64,000 nt of DNA from Dolichospermum sp. DET69 (GTDB taxonomy: Bacteria > Cyanobacteriota > Cyanobacteriia > Cyanobacteriales > Nostocaceae): contig CP070233.1 in assembly GCA_017355425.1 (NCBI GenBank), forward strand, positions 2,893,501-2,957,500, written 5' to 3'. The notes under the pieces were generated by a model. The model saw only the letters and a program-made list of their open reading frames with translations, ran no database searches and was not told where the DNA came from. The translations under genes were made by a program, and so were the position numbers. How positions within the stretch are numbered: the first letter of the stretch is position 1; every line of letters starts with the position of its first letter. This document shows, piece after piece, positions 36,296 to 44,828 of the stretch.

Positions 36296-38458
36296 GACAA
36301 TCAAATTCCCAAGTTTAGGACTCCACCACCCTTTTGCGGTATTAAAATAAGCTACATCCTTATGTTTCTTATCCTTCCAAGACTCCTGACCAGAACACCG
36401 CAACATAGTCTTATTTTGCCCATCCTTCATATAACTATATTCCTCCAAAGGTTTCTTACATACCGGACAGGGATAAGCAGTAACCTTTACCGCAGGTTTA
36501 GGAGTATTTTCAACTTCAGATGTTTTCGGTTTTGGTGCTGACCAAGTTTTATTAAAATCACTCCAAAACAAAACAATGTTTTCACAACCACTCACACATT
36601 TAAGAAAATATTTCTTCTTAACCTTACTACTAGGAATTTTAGCTAAAAAGTTATTACATTCAGGACAACGAGTTTTAGAAGTTTCATATTTGCGCTCAAC
36701 TAAACCATTACTTTTAACTGTAGTTGATGAATTAATAACCACAGTTTTAGCTTTAGAAAGCGCAGGGATAAAATAATTTTGATTCCAAGTAGTTAGATAA
36801 TGTTGCCAAGAGTTTTTTCCTTCAGCAATTTTATCTAATTCCTGTTCCATCTTGGCTGTAAATTCTGCTTCTAATAAATCCGGTAACGCCTTTTGTAAAA
36901 ACTCATCCACTTCTAACCCTAAAGCTGTCGGTTGCAGATTATCTTTTTTCAATTCCACATAATTGCGTTTTTTCAAAGTAGCAACTGTAGGAGCATAGGT
37001 ACTAGGACGACCAATCCCTTTTCTTTCCATCAATTGTACTAATTTTGGTTCACTGTATCTTGGTGGAGGTTGGGTCTGTTTCTGCTCATGTCCAGCATTT
37101 TCTAAAGTCAGAGTTTGTCCCTGTTGAAAAAGAGGTAAAACCGCATCTTTACCAAGATTCGGCCAATATTTTGCATAACCATAAAATTCCACAACTTGCC
37201 CTCTGGCTTGCCATAAAATATTACCTGACTGGGTAATGATCACAGTTTTTCTAACTTGAGCAGGACGACATTGGGAAGCGATCGCTCTTTTCCAAATCAT
37301 TACATATAGGTTAAACTCATCTTCAGGTAATTCTATCCGTAATTGTGCTGAAGGACGAAAGACATCTGTAGGACGAATAGCCTCGTGTGCCTCCTGAGCG
37401 GTTTTACTACTGCGCTGCTTGGCTACTTGCTGGGGGACATTTTGAGGATCATTTTGTTCCAACCATTGACGCGCACTAGCACAAAATTCAGGACTTAACA
37501 TGACTGAATCTGTTCGCATATATGTGATTAACCCAGCCTCATATAGCTTTTGTGCCACTTGCATGGTTTTATCTGGGGCAAATTTCAGCTTAGAACCGGC
37601 TGCTTGTTGCAGGGTAGAAGTGATAAACGGTGGAGGGGGTTGACGATAAACGAGTTTTCCTTCAATTTGAATAATTTGATGAGGATGACGTTTTGCTTCT
37701 TCAACTAATCTTGTGGCTTCTGCTGCTGAGAGAACGCGCTTAGATTCTGCTTTTTCGGTGTTATTACTAGCAGCATCATCATGAGTTTGTGTTTCTGGTT
37801 CTAATGTTTCTGTGGCAGAATTTACCGCACCGTTGTAAAAAGCCCGGAATCCTTCTTGATAATCTACCCAAACACTCCAGTAATCTTGAGGGACAAAAGC
37901 CAGAATTTCTCTTTCTCGCTGACAAATTAAGTGTAAGGTGGCGCTTTGGACTCGACCTACACTTTTTGCACCGTTATTTAATGCCCAAACTAAGGGACTA
38001 CCTTTGTAACCTACCAGTTTATCAAGGCAATCTCGACATAATCCCGCACCGATTAAATTGGTATCAAGTTTTCGGGGATGAGCGATCGCATTTCGCACGG
38101 CAGATGGTGTAATCTCAGTATAAACTACTCGTTTGGGGTCTCTTAATCCTAACGTTTCTTTAAGATGCCAAGCAATAGTTTCTCCCTCTCTGTCTGGGTC
38201 TGTAGCTAAAACTACTTCATCAACTTGCCTAACAGCGGCTTTTAATTGTTGAATTGTTTCTTTTGCTCGTTGATCACGAGGAATATAATTGCAGTTTACA
38301 CTATTGCCCTCCATAGTAAAACCCAGTGAATCATCACCCTCGTTACTGAGTTCGCGGATATGTCCACAACTAGCGCGAACAATCCAATCTGCACCGAGAA
38401 TTTGACTCAGTTTTTTGATTTTTCCGGGAGATTCAACCACTAGGAGACGTTTGGGCAT
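36293..38458 (-). CDS. topA: Type IA DNA topoisomerase I
   Basis: 721 residues. TOPRIM Glu9 in VVESPGK and DPDREGE (87-93), active-site Tyr313 in LITYMRTDS, GRPSTYAPT, and two C-terminal Cys4-type zinc modules (RCPECNNF..., PCPVCKKP...). It relaxes negative supercoils. The family signature LVGYKGSPLVW replaces the usual GYxVSPxLW, suggesting a second, divergent topA copy, as many cyanobacteria have. The stop codon is directly followed by a CAGGAT element read in sense. Confidence 0.93.
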   Translation of the reverse strand: MPKRLLVVESPGKIKKLSQILGADWIVRASCGHIRELSNEGDDSLGFTMEGNSVNCNYIPRDQRAKETIQQLKAAVRQVDEVVLATDPDREGETIAWHLKETLGLRDPKRVVYTEITPSAVRNAIAHPRKLDTNLIGAGLCRDCLDKLVGYKGSPLVWALNNGAKSVGRVQSATLHLICQREREILAFVPQDYWSVWVDYQEGFRAFYNGAVNSATETLEPETQTHDDAASNNTEKAESKRVLSAAEATRLVEEAKRHPHQIIQIEGKLVYRQPPPPFITSTLQQAAGSKLKFAPDKTMQVAQKLYEAGLITYMRTDSVMLSPEFCASARQWLEQNDPQNVPQQVAKQRSSKTAQEAHEAIRPTDVFRPSAQLRIELPEDEFNLYVMIWKRAIASQCRPAQVRKTVIITQSGNILWQARGQVVEFYGYAKYWPNLGKDAVLPLFQQGQTLTLENAGHEQKQTQPPPRYSEPKLVQLMERKGIGRPSTYAPTVATLKKRNYVELKKDNLQPTALGLEVDEFLQKALPDLLEAEFTAKMEQELDKIAEGKNSWQHYLTTWNQNYFIPALSKAKTVVINSSTTVKSNGLVERKYETSKTRCPECNNFLAKIPSSKVKKKYFLKCVSGCENIVLFWSDFNKTWSAPKPKTSEVENTPKPAVKVTAYPCPVCKKPLEEYSYMKDGQNKTMLRCSGQESWKDKKHKDVAYFNTAKGWWSPKLGNLIV

Positions 38459-38540
38459 GGAACTTGTTTTTTAGATGCTTTATATAGGATAAAATAAATG
38501 ACAATATTTTTACAATAGTCGTGGAATTTGAATTTCTTAA

Positions 38541-38585
38541 TTGTCAGAATCAGGATATCCAGGATTTAAGGATTTACAGGATTGT
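38541..38585 (+). repeat. CAGGAT element, isolated copy
   Basis: TTGTCAGAATCAGGATATCC followed by AGGATTTAAGGATTTACAGG. It lies between the divergent topA and kinase-GUN4 genes. Next to it is another common repeat, AACGCAGATAAACGCAGATG. Confidence 0.92.
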
Positions 38586-38715
38586 AGCTGAGTATGATTG
38601 TTTATTAGTTGAACGCAGATAAACGCAGATGAACACAGATGATAAATGCTAATTTTGTACTTCATTAGACTAGGAAATGTTATAATCACGGATATACTGA
38701 ATTATCTCTCTGTCT

Positions 38716-40023
38716 ATGCTGAAACCAGGAAAGCCATTAAAACAACGTCCCCAATATGTCGTAGAAACAGAAATTGGAGAAGGAGGTTTTGGTGTTACTT
38801 ATAAAGCTAAACATCAAGAATTGAATTTTCCCGTTGTTATTAAAACTCCTAATAGTCGTTTGTGTAGAGATGCTAATTATCCTAGATTTGTGGAAGGTTT
38901 TCGCAAGGAAGGAAGAACATTAGCTAAAATATCTCAAAATCATCATCCTAATATTGTCAGAATTATAGACTTTTTTGAGGAGGATAATTTACCATGTTTA
39001 GTCATGGACTTTGTTAAGGGTGAAAATTTATATGATTTAATCCAAGATAAGGGCATTTTATTAGAAAAATTTGCTATTGATTATATCAAACAAATTGCTG
39101 ATGCTTTATCTATTTGTCATCAAAATGGAATTATTCACCGGGACGCACATCCTGGCAATATGATATTAAGAGAAAATAGCAATACTGTAATTTTAATAGA
39201 TTTTGGTTTAGCAGGAAATGTGAATAGTCAAAGTATTAACCAAGCTGCTAATCTGGCTTTTGCACCTTGGGAACAAATGCTAGAAACGGAAAAATCAGCA
39301 AGTATTGATGTTTATACTTTAGCTGCTTCTTTGTTTTATTTGGTGACTGGAGATACTCCCACACCTTGTTTAGCAAGGAAGATGTTAAATAATGATTTAA
39401 TAGAACCAAAAAGGATAAATTCAAGGATTAGTGATAGATTAAATAAAGCGATTATTAAAGGTTTAGAATTAGAACCTAAAAACCGTCCGCAAAGTATGAA
39501 GGAATGGGTGGGTTTATTTCCTAGTCCTGATGATGGTAGTCAAGAGGTAGAATTAAAATCAGATGTAGGAATGGATTATAGTAAACTGCGTGAATTACTC
39601 AAAGCAGGAAAATGGAAAGAAGCGGATGAGGAAACAGCACAGGTAATGTTAGAAGTTGCAAAACGGGAAGAAGAATATTGGTTAAGAGTAGAAGATATTG
39701 ATAATTTCCCCTGTGAGGATCTCTGGACTATTGACCAATTGTGGGTAAAATATAGTGATGGTAAATTTGGTTTCTCTGTACAGAAAAAGATTTATCAAAG
39801 TTTAGGTGGAACGAGAGAATATGATAAGAAAATTTTCGATCAGTTCATAGACAAGATAGGATGGAGAAAAGGAGGTATAGAGTTGGACTATGAAGATATT
39901 AATTTTGATATAAAAGCACCAGAAGGACACCTTCCAGGGGAGATGCGGTGGCAAATGGGGGAGTATATTGAAGAAGAGTCTTGGTATGTAGAATGCTCTC
40001 TTCTCTCGCGTCAAGACTTGTAA
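38716..40023 (+). CDS. Ser/Thr protein kinase fused to C-terminal GUN4 domain
   Basis: 435 residues. Kinase (about 14-275): GEGGFG loop 21-26, VIK Lys43, IIHRDAHPGN with Asp143 and DFG Asp162, so all key residues are present (His in place of the HRDxK lysine, common in cyanobacterial kinases). GUN4 (about 287-435): YSKLRELLKAGKWKEADEET, FPCEDLWTIDQLW and GKFGFSVQKKIYQSLGG. GUN4 is a porphyrin-binding regulator of Mg-chelatase; as a kinase partner it may be a ligand sensor. The last residues (LLSRQDL) are out of frame with the usual LFSRvxTCKL ending, which is readable one frame over in the same DNA. Confidence 0.9.
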   Translation: MLKPGKPLKQRPQYVVETEIGEGGFGVTYKAKHQELNFPVVIKTPNSRLCRDANYPRFVEGFRKEGRTLAKISQNHHPNIVRIIDFFEEDNLPCLVMDFVKGENLYDLIQDKGILLEKFAIDYIKQIADALSICHQNGIIHRDAHPGNMILRENSNTVILIDFGLAGNVNSQSINQAANLAFAPWEQMLETEKSASIDVYTLAASLFYLVTGDTPTPCLARKMLNNDLIEPKRINSRISDRLNKAIIKGLELEPKNRPQSMKEWVGLFPSPDDGSQEVELKSDVGMDYSKLRELLKAGKWKEADEETAQVMLEVAKREEEYWLRVEDIDNFPCEDLWTIDQLWVKYSDGKFGFSVQKKIYQSLGGTREYDKKIFDQFIDKIGWRKGGIELDYEDINFDIKAPEGHLPGEMRWQMGEYIEEESWYVECSLLSRQDL

Positions 40024-40057
40024 ATTGTAACATTTAAAGATTACAGAAAATTATTAA

Positions 40058-40566
40058 GTCAGAATCAGGATAACCAGGATTAAAGGATGAACAGGATGGT
40101 AATTTTGAAATTGTTTGTTGGTGATGAAAGTTGTATTTGTCAGAATCAGGATAACCAGGATTAAAGGATGTACAGGATGGTAATTTTTAGATTTTTTATA
40201 ATCATTTAAAGACAACTATTAAAAAATATCCTGAAAATCCCAAAATACCCACACACCATCATCAAAAAACATCCTGAAAATCCTATAATCTTGGACATCC
40301 TGATTCAGACAAATTAGATTGTAGGGTGCATTAAGCTGTCGGACAACCAGGATTAAAGGATGTACAGGATGGTAATTCTTAGATTTTTTATAATCATTTA
40401 AAGACAACTATTAAAAAAGTATCCTGAAAATCCCAAAATACCCACACACCATCATCAAAAAACATCCTGAAAATCCTATAATCTTGGACATCCTGATTCA
40501 GACGAATTAGATTGTAGGGTGCATTAAGCTGTTGGATAACCAGGATTAAAAGATGTACGGGATTTT
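40058..40566. repeat. CAGGAT elements with a 193-bp tandem duplication
   Basis: Sense copies at 40058 and 40138, then a block containing ATCCTGAAAATCCCAAAATA, an inverted copy ending TTGGACATCCTGATTCAGAC and GTAGGGTGCATTAAGCTGT, is repeated with a spacing of 193 bp (GCATTAAGCTGT at 40328 and 40521). The copies differ at only a few bases, so the duplication is recent. There is no credible gene inside. Confidence 0.9.
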
Positions 40567-40583
40567 AAGACTTGACAAGACGA

Positions 40584-40922
40584 TTATTCTAGTACAGAAT
40601 CTTCATCTTCTAATTCTCCTAATGCGGAAATAATCACAGAAGGTCTATCAGGAAATTCTGCCACAAGTTTTAAATCTCCTCCCATTGCTTTTACATAACT
40701 ACGTAATGTAGAAAGTAAAAGATCCGTCCGTTTTTCTAATCTAGAAACACTATCTTGACGGATTCCTAATAATTCTGCCATAGATTCTTGAGTTAATTTT
40801 CTGGCTTTTCTCATATCTTGAATAGTCATGTTTTCCAGAATTAGTTCTTGGGCGCGGGCTTCAATTTTTGCCCGTCGTTCCGGCGGTAATTGTGACATGA
40901 TATCACTTAATTTTGTCGCCAT
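40584..40922 (-). CDS. XRE/HigA-type antitoxin
   Basis: 112 residues. A helix-turn-helix (RKARKLTQESMAELLGIRQ, SVSRLEKRTD) is centred at about 40-70, with an N-terminal helical extension. It follows the RelE-like toxin by 4 bp, the toxin-first order of HigBA-type systems. It probably binds the toxin and autoregulates the operon. Confidence 0.88.
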   Translation of the reverse strand: MATKLSDIMSQLPPERRAKIEARAQELILENMTIQDMRKARKLTQESMAELLGIRQDSVSRLEKRTDLLLSTLRSYVKAMGGDLKLVAEFPDRPSVIISALGELEDEDSVLE

Positions 40923-40926
40923 ATTT

Positions 40927-41289
40927 TTATTCTCCTTTGTCTTTTAATTCCTGAAGATGGGAGTCAAATCTTTTATCTGCTTTTGTAATTAATTGTTTGT
41001 AAAATCTTTTTTCACTTGTTCCAGCTTTATTACCAGCTACAAGTAATATTGCTTTCTTTTTTGGATCAAAAGCAAAAGCTATTCGCCATACACCATCGTC
41101 CGCATAAAAACGCAGTTCTTTCATATTTTTATGTCGAGAACCTTTAAGTGTATCAGCATGAGGTCTGCGTAGGAGTGGACCGGCGGATTCTAGTAATTTT
41201 GTGTGTGCAAGAAGTTCTTCCTGTACTTCTGTTGTTAGTTCAGAAAATTCAGGTAGAAATTCGTCATGAAATAAAATTTCCCATGTCAT
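40927..41289 (-). CDS. RelE/HigB-like toxin (Gp49 family)
   Basis: 120 residues: WEILFHDEFLPEFSELTTEV, LRRPHADTLKGSRHKNMKEL, ELRFYADDGVWRIAFAFDPK and LVAGNKAGTSEKRFYKQLI. This is the phage-derived Gp49/HigB-like RelE family, ribosome-dependent mRNA interferases. Upstream member of a toxin-antitoxin operon. Confidence 0.9.
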   Translation of the reverse strand: MTWEILFHDEFLPEFSELTTEVQEELLAHTKLLESAGPLLRRPHADTLKGSRHKNMKELRFYADDGVWRIAFAFDPKKKAILLVAGNKAGTSEKRFYKQLITKADKRFDSHLQELKDKGE

Positions 41290-41447
41290 GAATTTATTAT
41301 GGCTTAGAATCCATATTTATTCAAGTATCAGATAAATCGCTTTTATTGTCATCAAAAAAGACCATTATCGAGTAATTTCAGTGGTGCTGCCAAAATATGC
41401 TACTTTTGAGGTAGTATAATTTAAATATTTATTTCTAGTAGTCGTTT

Positions 41448-41945
41448 ATGCCCAAGCACGACCCCGCAAAATTAAAAAAAGTCGCTATTAGTCTTCCTTT
41501 CGGTATTGGTTCTGCGGAATGGGAAGCTGACACAACAGAACGAAAAGCCGCTTGGTCGTTGTACGTGGAACTTGTGACACGCATTGCTGTCCAGTCCTTA
41601 GAAGTTGACCAAGGGTTAGTGCGGGAAGCATTAAACTCTCTGTATAGTTTATTCGGAACTACCCGCGAAGTTCTTAAAGCTGCTGGACCTGATGTGGGTG
41701 CTTCTAAGAACTCGGTTGGGGGTATTGCTATTGCGGTATTGAATAATGGGTTAAGACCGTTTTTAGCTAAATGGCATCCCGTGTTACAAGCGTGGGAAGC
41801 AAGACGACCTATGGGGGTGAGTCCCAAGGAACATGAAGTGAGTTGGTCTGAGGAAGCAACGTTGCGAAGTGAGTTAGCTACGTTGCGAGGTGGTTTGGAA
41901 GAGTATGCGAAGGCTTTGGCTGTTATTTCAGGTGTAGAGGAGTAA
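41448..41945 (+). CDS. Unknown 165-residue helical protein, partner of TIR-GUN4
   Basis: 165 residues, no signal or membrane segment. Segments ERKAAWSLYVELVTRIAVQS, NSLYSLFGTTREVLKAAGPD and LRPFLAKWHPVLQAWEARRP suggest an all-helical domain; a C-terminal coiled-coil-like run follows (LRSELATLRGGLEEYAKAL). I do not recognise a named family. The TIR-GUN4 gene starts 3 bp after its stop, so they form one operon. Codon use is clearly more G+C-rich than in the neighbours, a sign of transfer. It may be an adaptor or regulator of the TIR protein. Confidence 0.78.
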   Translation: MPKHDPAKLKKVAISLPFGIGSAEWEADTTERKAAWSLYVELVTRIAVQSLEVDQGLVREALNSLYSLFGTTREVLKAAGPDVGASKNSVGGIAIAVLNNGLRPFLAKWHPVLQAWEARRPMGVSPKEHEVSWSEEATLRSELATLRGGLEEYAKALAVISGVEE

Positions 41946-41948
41946 TAA

Positions 41949-42851
41949 ATGGCAATTAAATATGATATATTCCTCAGCCATGCGTCCGAAGATAAAGAGA
42001 CATTTGTTGAAGAATTATGTAACAGACTTAAAGAGGCTGACTATACAGTATGGTATGACAAAAATGAACTCTGGTGGGGAAACCACTTAAAAACAAAAAT
42101 TAAAGAAGGTCTAGATAACTCGCAGTATGGAATTGTGGTAATTAGTAAGCATTACTTTTCTACACACAAAGAATGGACTTTTCAGGAGTTCAATCACATA
42201 TTAACAGATTTAAAGATTCTGCCTATTTTACATCATATAACGATGGAAGATATAAGAATTAACCACCCAGAACAGTATGAAAAAATTAAGAATTGGAAGG
42301 CAATCAGTAGCGACAAAGGAATTGATTATATTATTGAGCAATCACTGAAAGAAATTGGCAACCGCTGGTCTGAAAAGGAAATCAACTACAGCAAACTGCG
42401 TAACCTATTAGCAGCACAGAAATGGAAGGAAGCAGATGAAGAAACTTACGAAGTTATGATTAAAGCTGTGGGTAAAAAGTCAGGTGATTGCTTTACAAGA
42501 GATGAACTATTAAATTTCCCATGCCAAGACCTCCGCACAATTGACCGATTGTGGGTACAATACAGTAAAGGAAGATTTGGCTTCAGCGTCCAAAAGGAAA
42601 TTTATTTGAGTGTCGGTGGAAGGCTTGGTAGGTATGAATCTGAAACCTTTTTGAGATTTTATGAAACTGTGGGCTGGGGAGATGTTATAAAGTATAATAC
42701 ATTGCCAGATGGACACTTACCAATTAAAGTACCAATTGGGGCAAGAGGGAGTGGTGTTGGTGGGAGGGTTGCAATGGTGGAGGGTCCGATGTTTTGGGTT
42801 TGGGTGGGTATCTCTTCTCTCGCATCGAGACTTGTAAAGTGTAACATTTAA
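41949..42851 (+). CDS. TIR-GUN4 fusion protein
   Basis: 300 residues. TIR domain (about 4-135): YDIFLSHASEDK, VWYDKNELWWGNHLKTKIKE, YGIVVISKHYF, and the catalytic-type glutamate Glu80 in the W-T-F-Q-E motif, as in NAD-cleaving TIRs. GUN4 domain (about 145-270): YSKLRNLLAAQKWKEADEET, FPCQDLRTIDRLWVQYSKGR, FGFSVQKEIY. The C-terminus after GHLPIKVPIGARG looks frame-disturbed: the usual LFSRIETCKV ending is present in another frame of the same DNA. I infer a NAD-cleaving effector with a tetrapyrrole-sensor-like module; neither activity is shown by sequence alone. Confidence 0.9.
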   Translation: MAIKYDIFLSHASEDKETFVEELCNRLKEADYTVWYDKNELWWGNHLKTKIKEGLDNSQYGIVVISKHYFSTHKEWTFQEFNHILTDLKILPILHHITMEDIRINHPEQYEKIKNWKAISSDKGIDYIIEQSLKEIGNRWSEKEINYSKLRNLLAAQKWKEADEETYEVMIKAVGKKSGDCFTRDELLNFPCQDLRTIDRLWVQYSKGRFGFSVQKEIYLSVGGRLGRYESETFLRFYETVGWGDVIKYNTLPDGHLPIKVPIGARGSGVGGRVAMVEGPMFWVWVGISSLASRLVKCNI

Positions 42852-43275
42852 AGCTTTCAGAAAATTATTAACTCAGAATCAGGATATCCAGGATTTAAGG
42901 ATTTACAGGATTTTATTTTCTGATGAAAGCTTCCCCAATTCTAACATAATTAATTAGATGAACGAGAAAAATACTCCCTTCGCACACAAAGATAACTGAT
43001 ATTTTTTCTCTGTGTCCTCTGTGGTTCGTTTAAACAAATTAGTAATCTAACAGTAATATCAAGAATAATTGAACCCAGATAAAGATGGAAAATCAAAAAT
43101 CAAAACATGATACTTTCAAACAACATCCTGTAAATCCTAAAATCCTGGACATCCTGATTCAGACAAATTAAAATATTAGTACACCACAAATAAAATCAAA
43201 ATCCCGTAAATCCTTTAATCCTGGATGTCCTGATTCTGACAAATAATAAAATAACAGATTTTGGAAAAATACACT
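42852..43275. repeat. CAGGAT elements in both orientations
   Basis: A sense copy (TCAGAATCAGGATATCCAGG) at 42873-42915, 22 bp after the TIR-GUN4 stop, and inverted copies at 43122-43166 and 43203-43247, the last ending just upstream of the next gene. Between them is another dispersed fragment (CTCTGTGTCCTCTGTGGTTC). No gene seen. Confidence 0.88.
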
Positions 43276-43626
43276 ATGCCCAAAATTACCCTAGAAATAT
43301 CAGAAGAATTATCTCAACAAATAGCACAAATAGGGATAGATACCTTACCCGAACTACTGGCTTTGAGTCTCCAACAATCACCAATATCAACACAAATTTA
43401 CCAATATATCCTTAATTTTCTGGCCAGTAACCCCACTCCTCAACAAATAGCAGAATTTAAACCTACACCGGAAATGCAAGATAGGTTATGTACTTTGCTA
43501 ACACATAGTAAAGTAGGTAAACTCACACCCAGAGAATTAAAAGAACTAGATGAGTATGAACGTATTGAACATTTAATTGTGATGATTAAAGCTGGTAATT
43601 TATCTTATTTGAGTAGCAATCTGTGA
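43276..43626 (+). CDS. Unknown protein preceding HNH endonuclease
   Basis: 116 residues from ATG 43276: MPKITLEISEELSQQIAQIG, helical, no known domain recognised. The first strand-helix unit (ITLEISEELSQQIAQ) looks like that of small DNA-binding or antitoxin proteins. Its stop overlaps the GTG of the HNH gene by 4 bp. The pair is found together in other cyanobacteria, suggesting a linked function. Confidence 0.7.
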   Translation: MPKITLEISEELSQQIAQIGIDTLPELLALSLQQSPISTQIYQYILNFLASNPTPQQIAEFKPTPEMQDRLCTLLTHSKVGKLTPRELKELDEYERIEHLIVMIKAGNLSYLSSNL

Positions 43627-44024
43627 GTGTATCCTATATTCCGGTTGCACTTCGCCGCTTAGTAGAAGAACGGGCAAAATATAAATGTGAATATTGCTTA
43701 CTACCCGCAAAAATAGCATTTTTTCCTCATGAAATTGACCATATTATTGCTGAAAAACATGGTGGTGAAACCAACGCTGATAATTTAGCACTTACTTGTT
43801 GGCGTTGTAACCGTTATAAAGGTAGTGACTTAGGTTCATTTGATCCAGAAACAGGCTATTTTAGTTTTCTATTTAATCCACGTAACCAGGAATGGAAATC
43901 ACATTTCATATTTTCAGAAGTGGTAGTAGTTGGTTTAACGGCTGAAGGACGGACAACAGTGAAGTTGTTGCAAATTAACAGTGAGGAAAGACTAGCTGAA
44001 CGAAGAAAATTAAGGTTAGAATAG
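43623..44024 (+). CDS. HNH endonuclease
   Basis: 133 residues, GTG start overlapping the previous stop. Zinc/ββα-metal core: CEYCLLPA, HEIDHIIAEKHGGETNADNL (catalytic His of the HNH), LTCWRCNRYKGSD. These small HNH proteins are common in cyanobacteria and may cut DNA; target unknown. Confidence 0.9.
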   Translation: MSVSYIPVALRRLVEERAKYKCEYCLLPAKIAFFPHEIDHIIAEKHGGETNADNLALTCWRCNRYKGSDLGSFDPETGYFSFLFNPRNQEWKSHFIFSEVVVVGLTAEGRTTVKLLQINSEERLAERRKLRLE

Positions 44025-44107
44025 CAAGTTTTTTATAAGTTTTAGTGTAAGTAATTAGTTTCTAGTACATCACAAAAATCTTTACATCTAAAAAACCTTA
44101 ACGCAAA

Positions 44108-44153
44108 CCAACATCCTGTAAATCCTAAAATCCTGGATATCCTGATTCAGACA
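44108..44153 (-). repeat. CAGGAT element, inverted copy
   Basis: AACATCCTGTAAATCCTAAA followed by ATCCTGGATATCCTGATTCA. It is 50 bp upstream of the Uma2 gene and the last copy seen going right. Confidence 0.9.
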
Positions 44154-44203
44154 ATAATTAAAAAATGGTACAATATCTACAATCAAAATAACCCGAAACG
44201 GTA

Positions 44204-44767
44204 ATGGTTCAAACCCCTATCAAAACCTTAACCCTTGATGAATTTCTCAAATTGCCAGAAATCAAACCAGCAAGGGAATTTATTAACGGTGAAATCATTC
44301 AAAAACCTATGCCCCAAGGAAAACATAGCACAGTTCAGCTTGACCTTGGTTCTAATATTAACCTAGCACTCAAGCCCCAGCGTATAGCCCGGGCATATTC
44401 TGAATTACGCTGTACCTTTGGTGGTAGATCCATTGTACCTGATATTACAGTCTTCACTTGGGAACGCATTCCCCGCGATGAAAATGGTGAAGTTGCTAAC
44501 ACCTTTGCTATCCCTCCTGACTGGACAATTGAAATACTTTCTCCTGAACAAAGTCAAACTAAAGTTGTTCGGAATATCCTCCATTGTCTGAGTCATGGTA
44601 CTCAAATGGGCTGGCTAATTGACCCCGCAGAAAAATTAGTTTTTGTGTATTTTGCTGATCAACGGACTCTATTATTTGAATTAGAGACAGATAGCTTACC
44701 TGTCCCATCTTTTGCGGAGTCGTTTAATCTTACAGTAGGTCAACTTTTCGGTTGGCTAAATGAATAA
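44204..44767 (+). CDS. Uma2-family (DUF820) PD-(D/E)XK endonuclease
   Basis: 187 residues: LTLDEFLKLPEIKPAREFIN, PDITVFTWERIP (catalytic Asp), WTIEILSPEQSQTKV (Glu) and GTQMGWLIDPAEKLVFVY. This is the very abundant cyanobacterial Uma2 family of putative restriction-like nucleases, often in multiple copies; role unclear. Confidence 0.92.
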   Translation: MVQTPIKTLTLDEFLKLPEIKPAREFINGEIIQKPMPQGKHSTVQLDLGSNINLALKPQRIARAYSELRCTFGGRSIVPDITVFTWERIPRDENGEVANTFAIPPDWTIEILSPEQSQTKVVRNILHCLSHGTQMGWLIDPAEKLVFVYFADQRTLLFELETDSLPVPSFAESFNLTVGQLFGWLNE

Positions 44768-44828
44768 ATATTCGACATATTCTTTTATTTGAGTTAGAAG
44801 CATTAGTTAACAATCAACTACAAACTTT

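Noticed and set aside
41448-41945. 165-residue protein as a toxin or antitoxin of the adjacent HigBA-like pair
   Set aside because: It is on the opposite strand and tightly coupled to TIR-GUN4, not to the TA operon.
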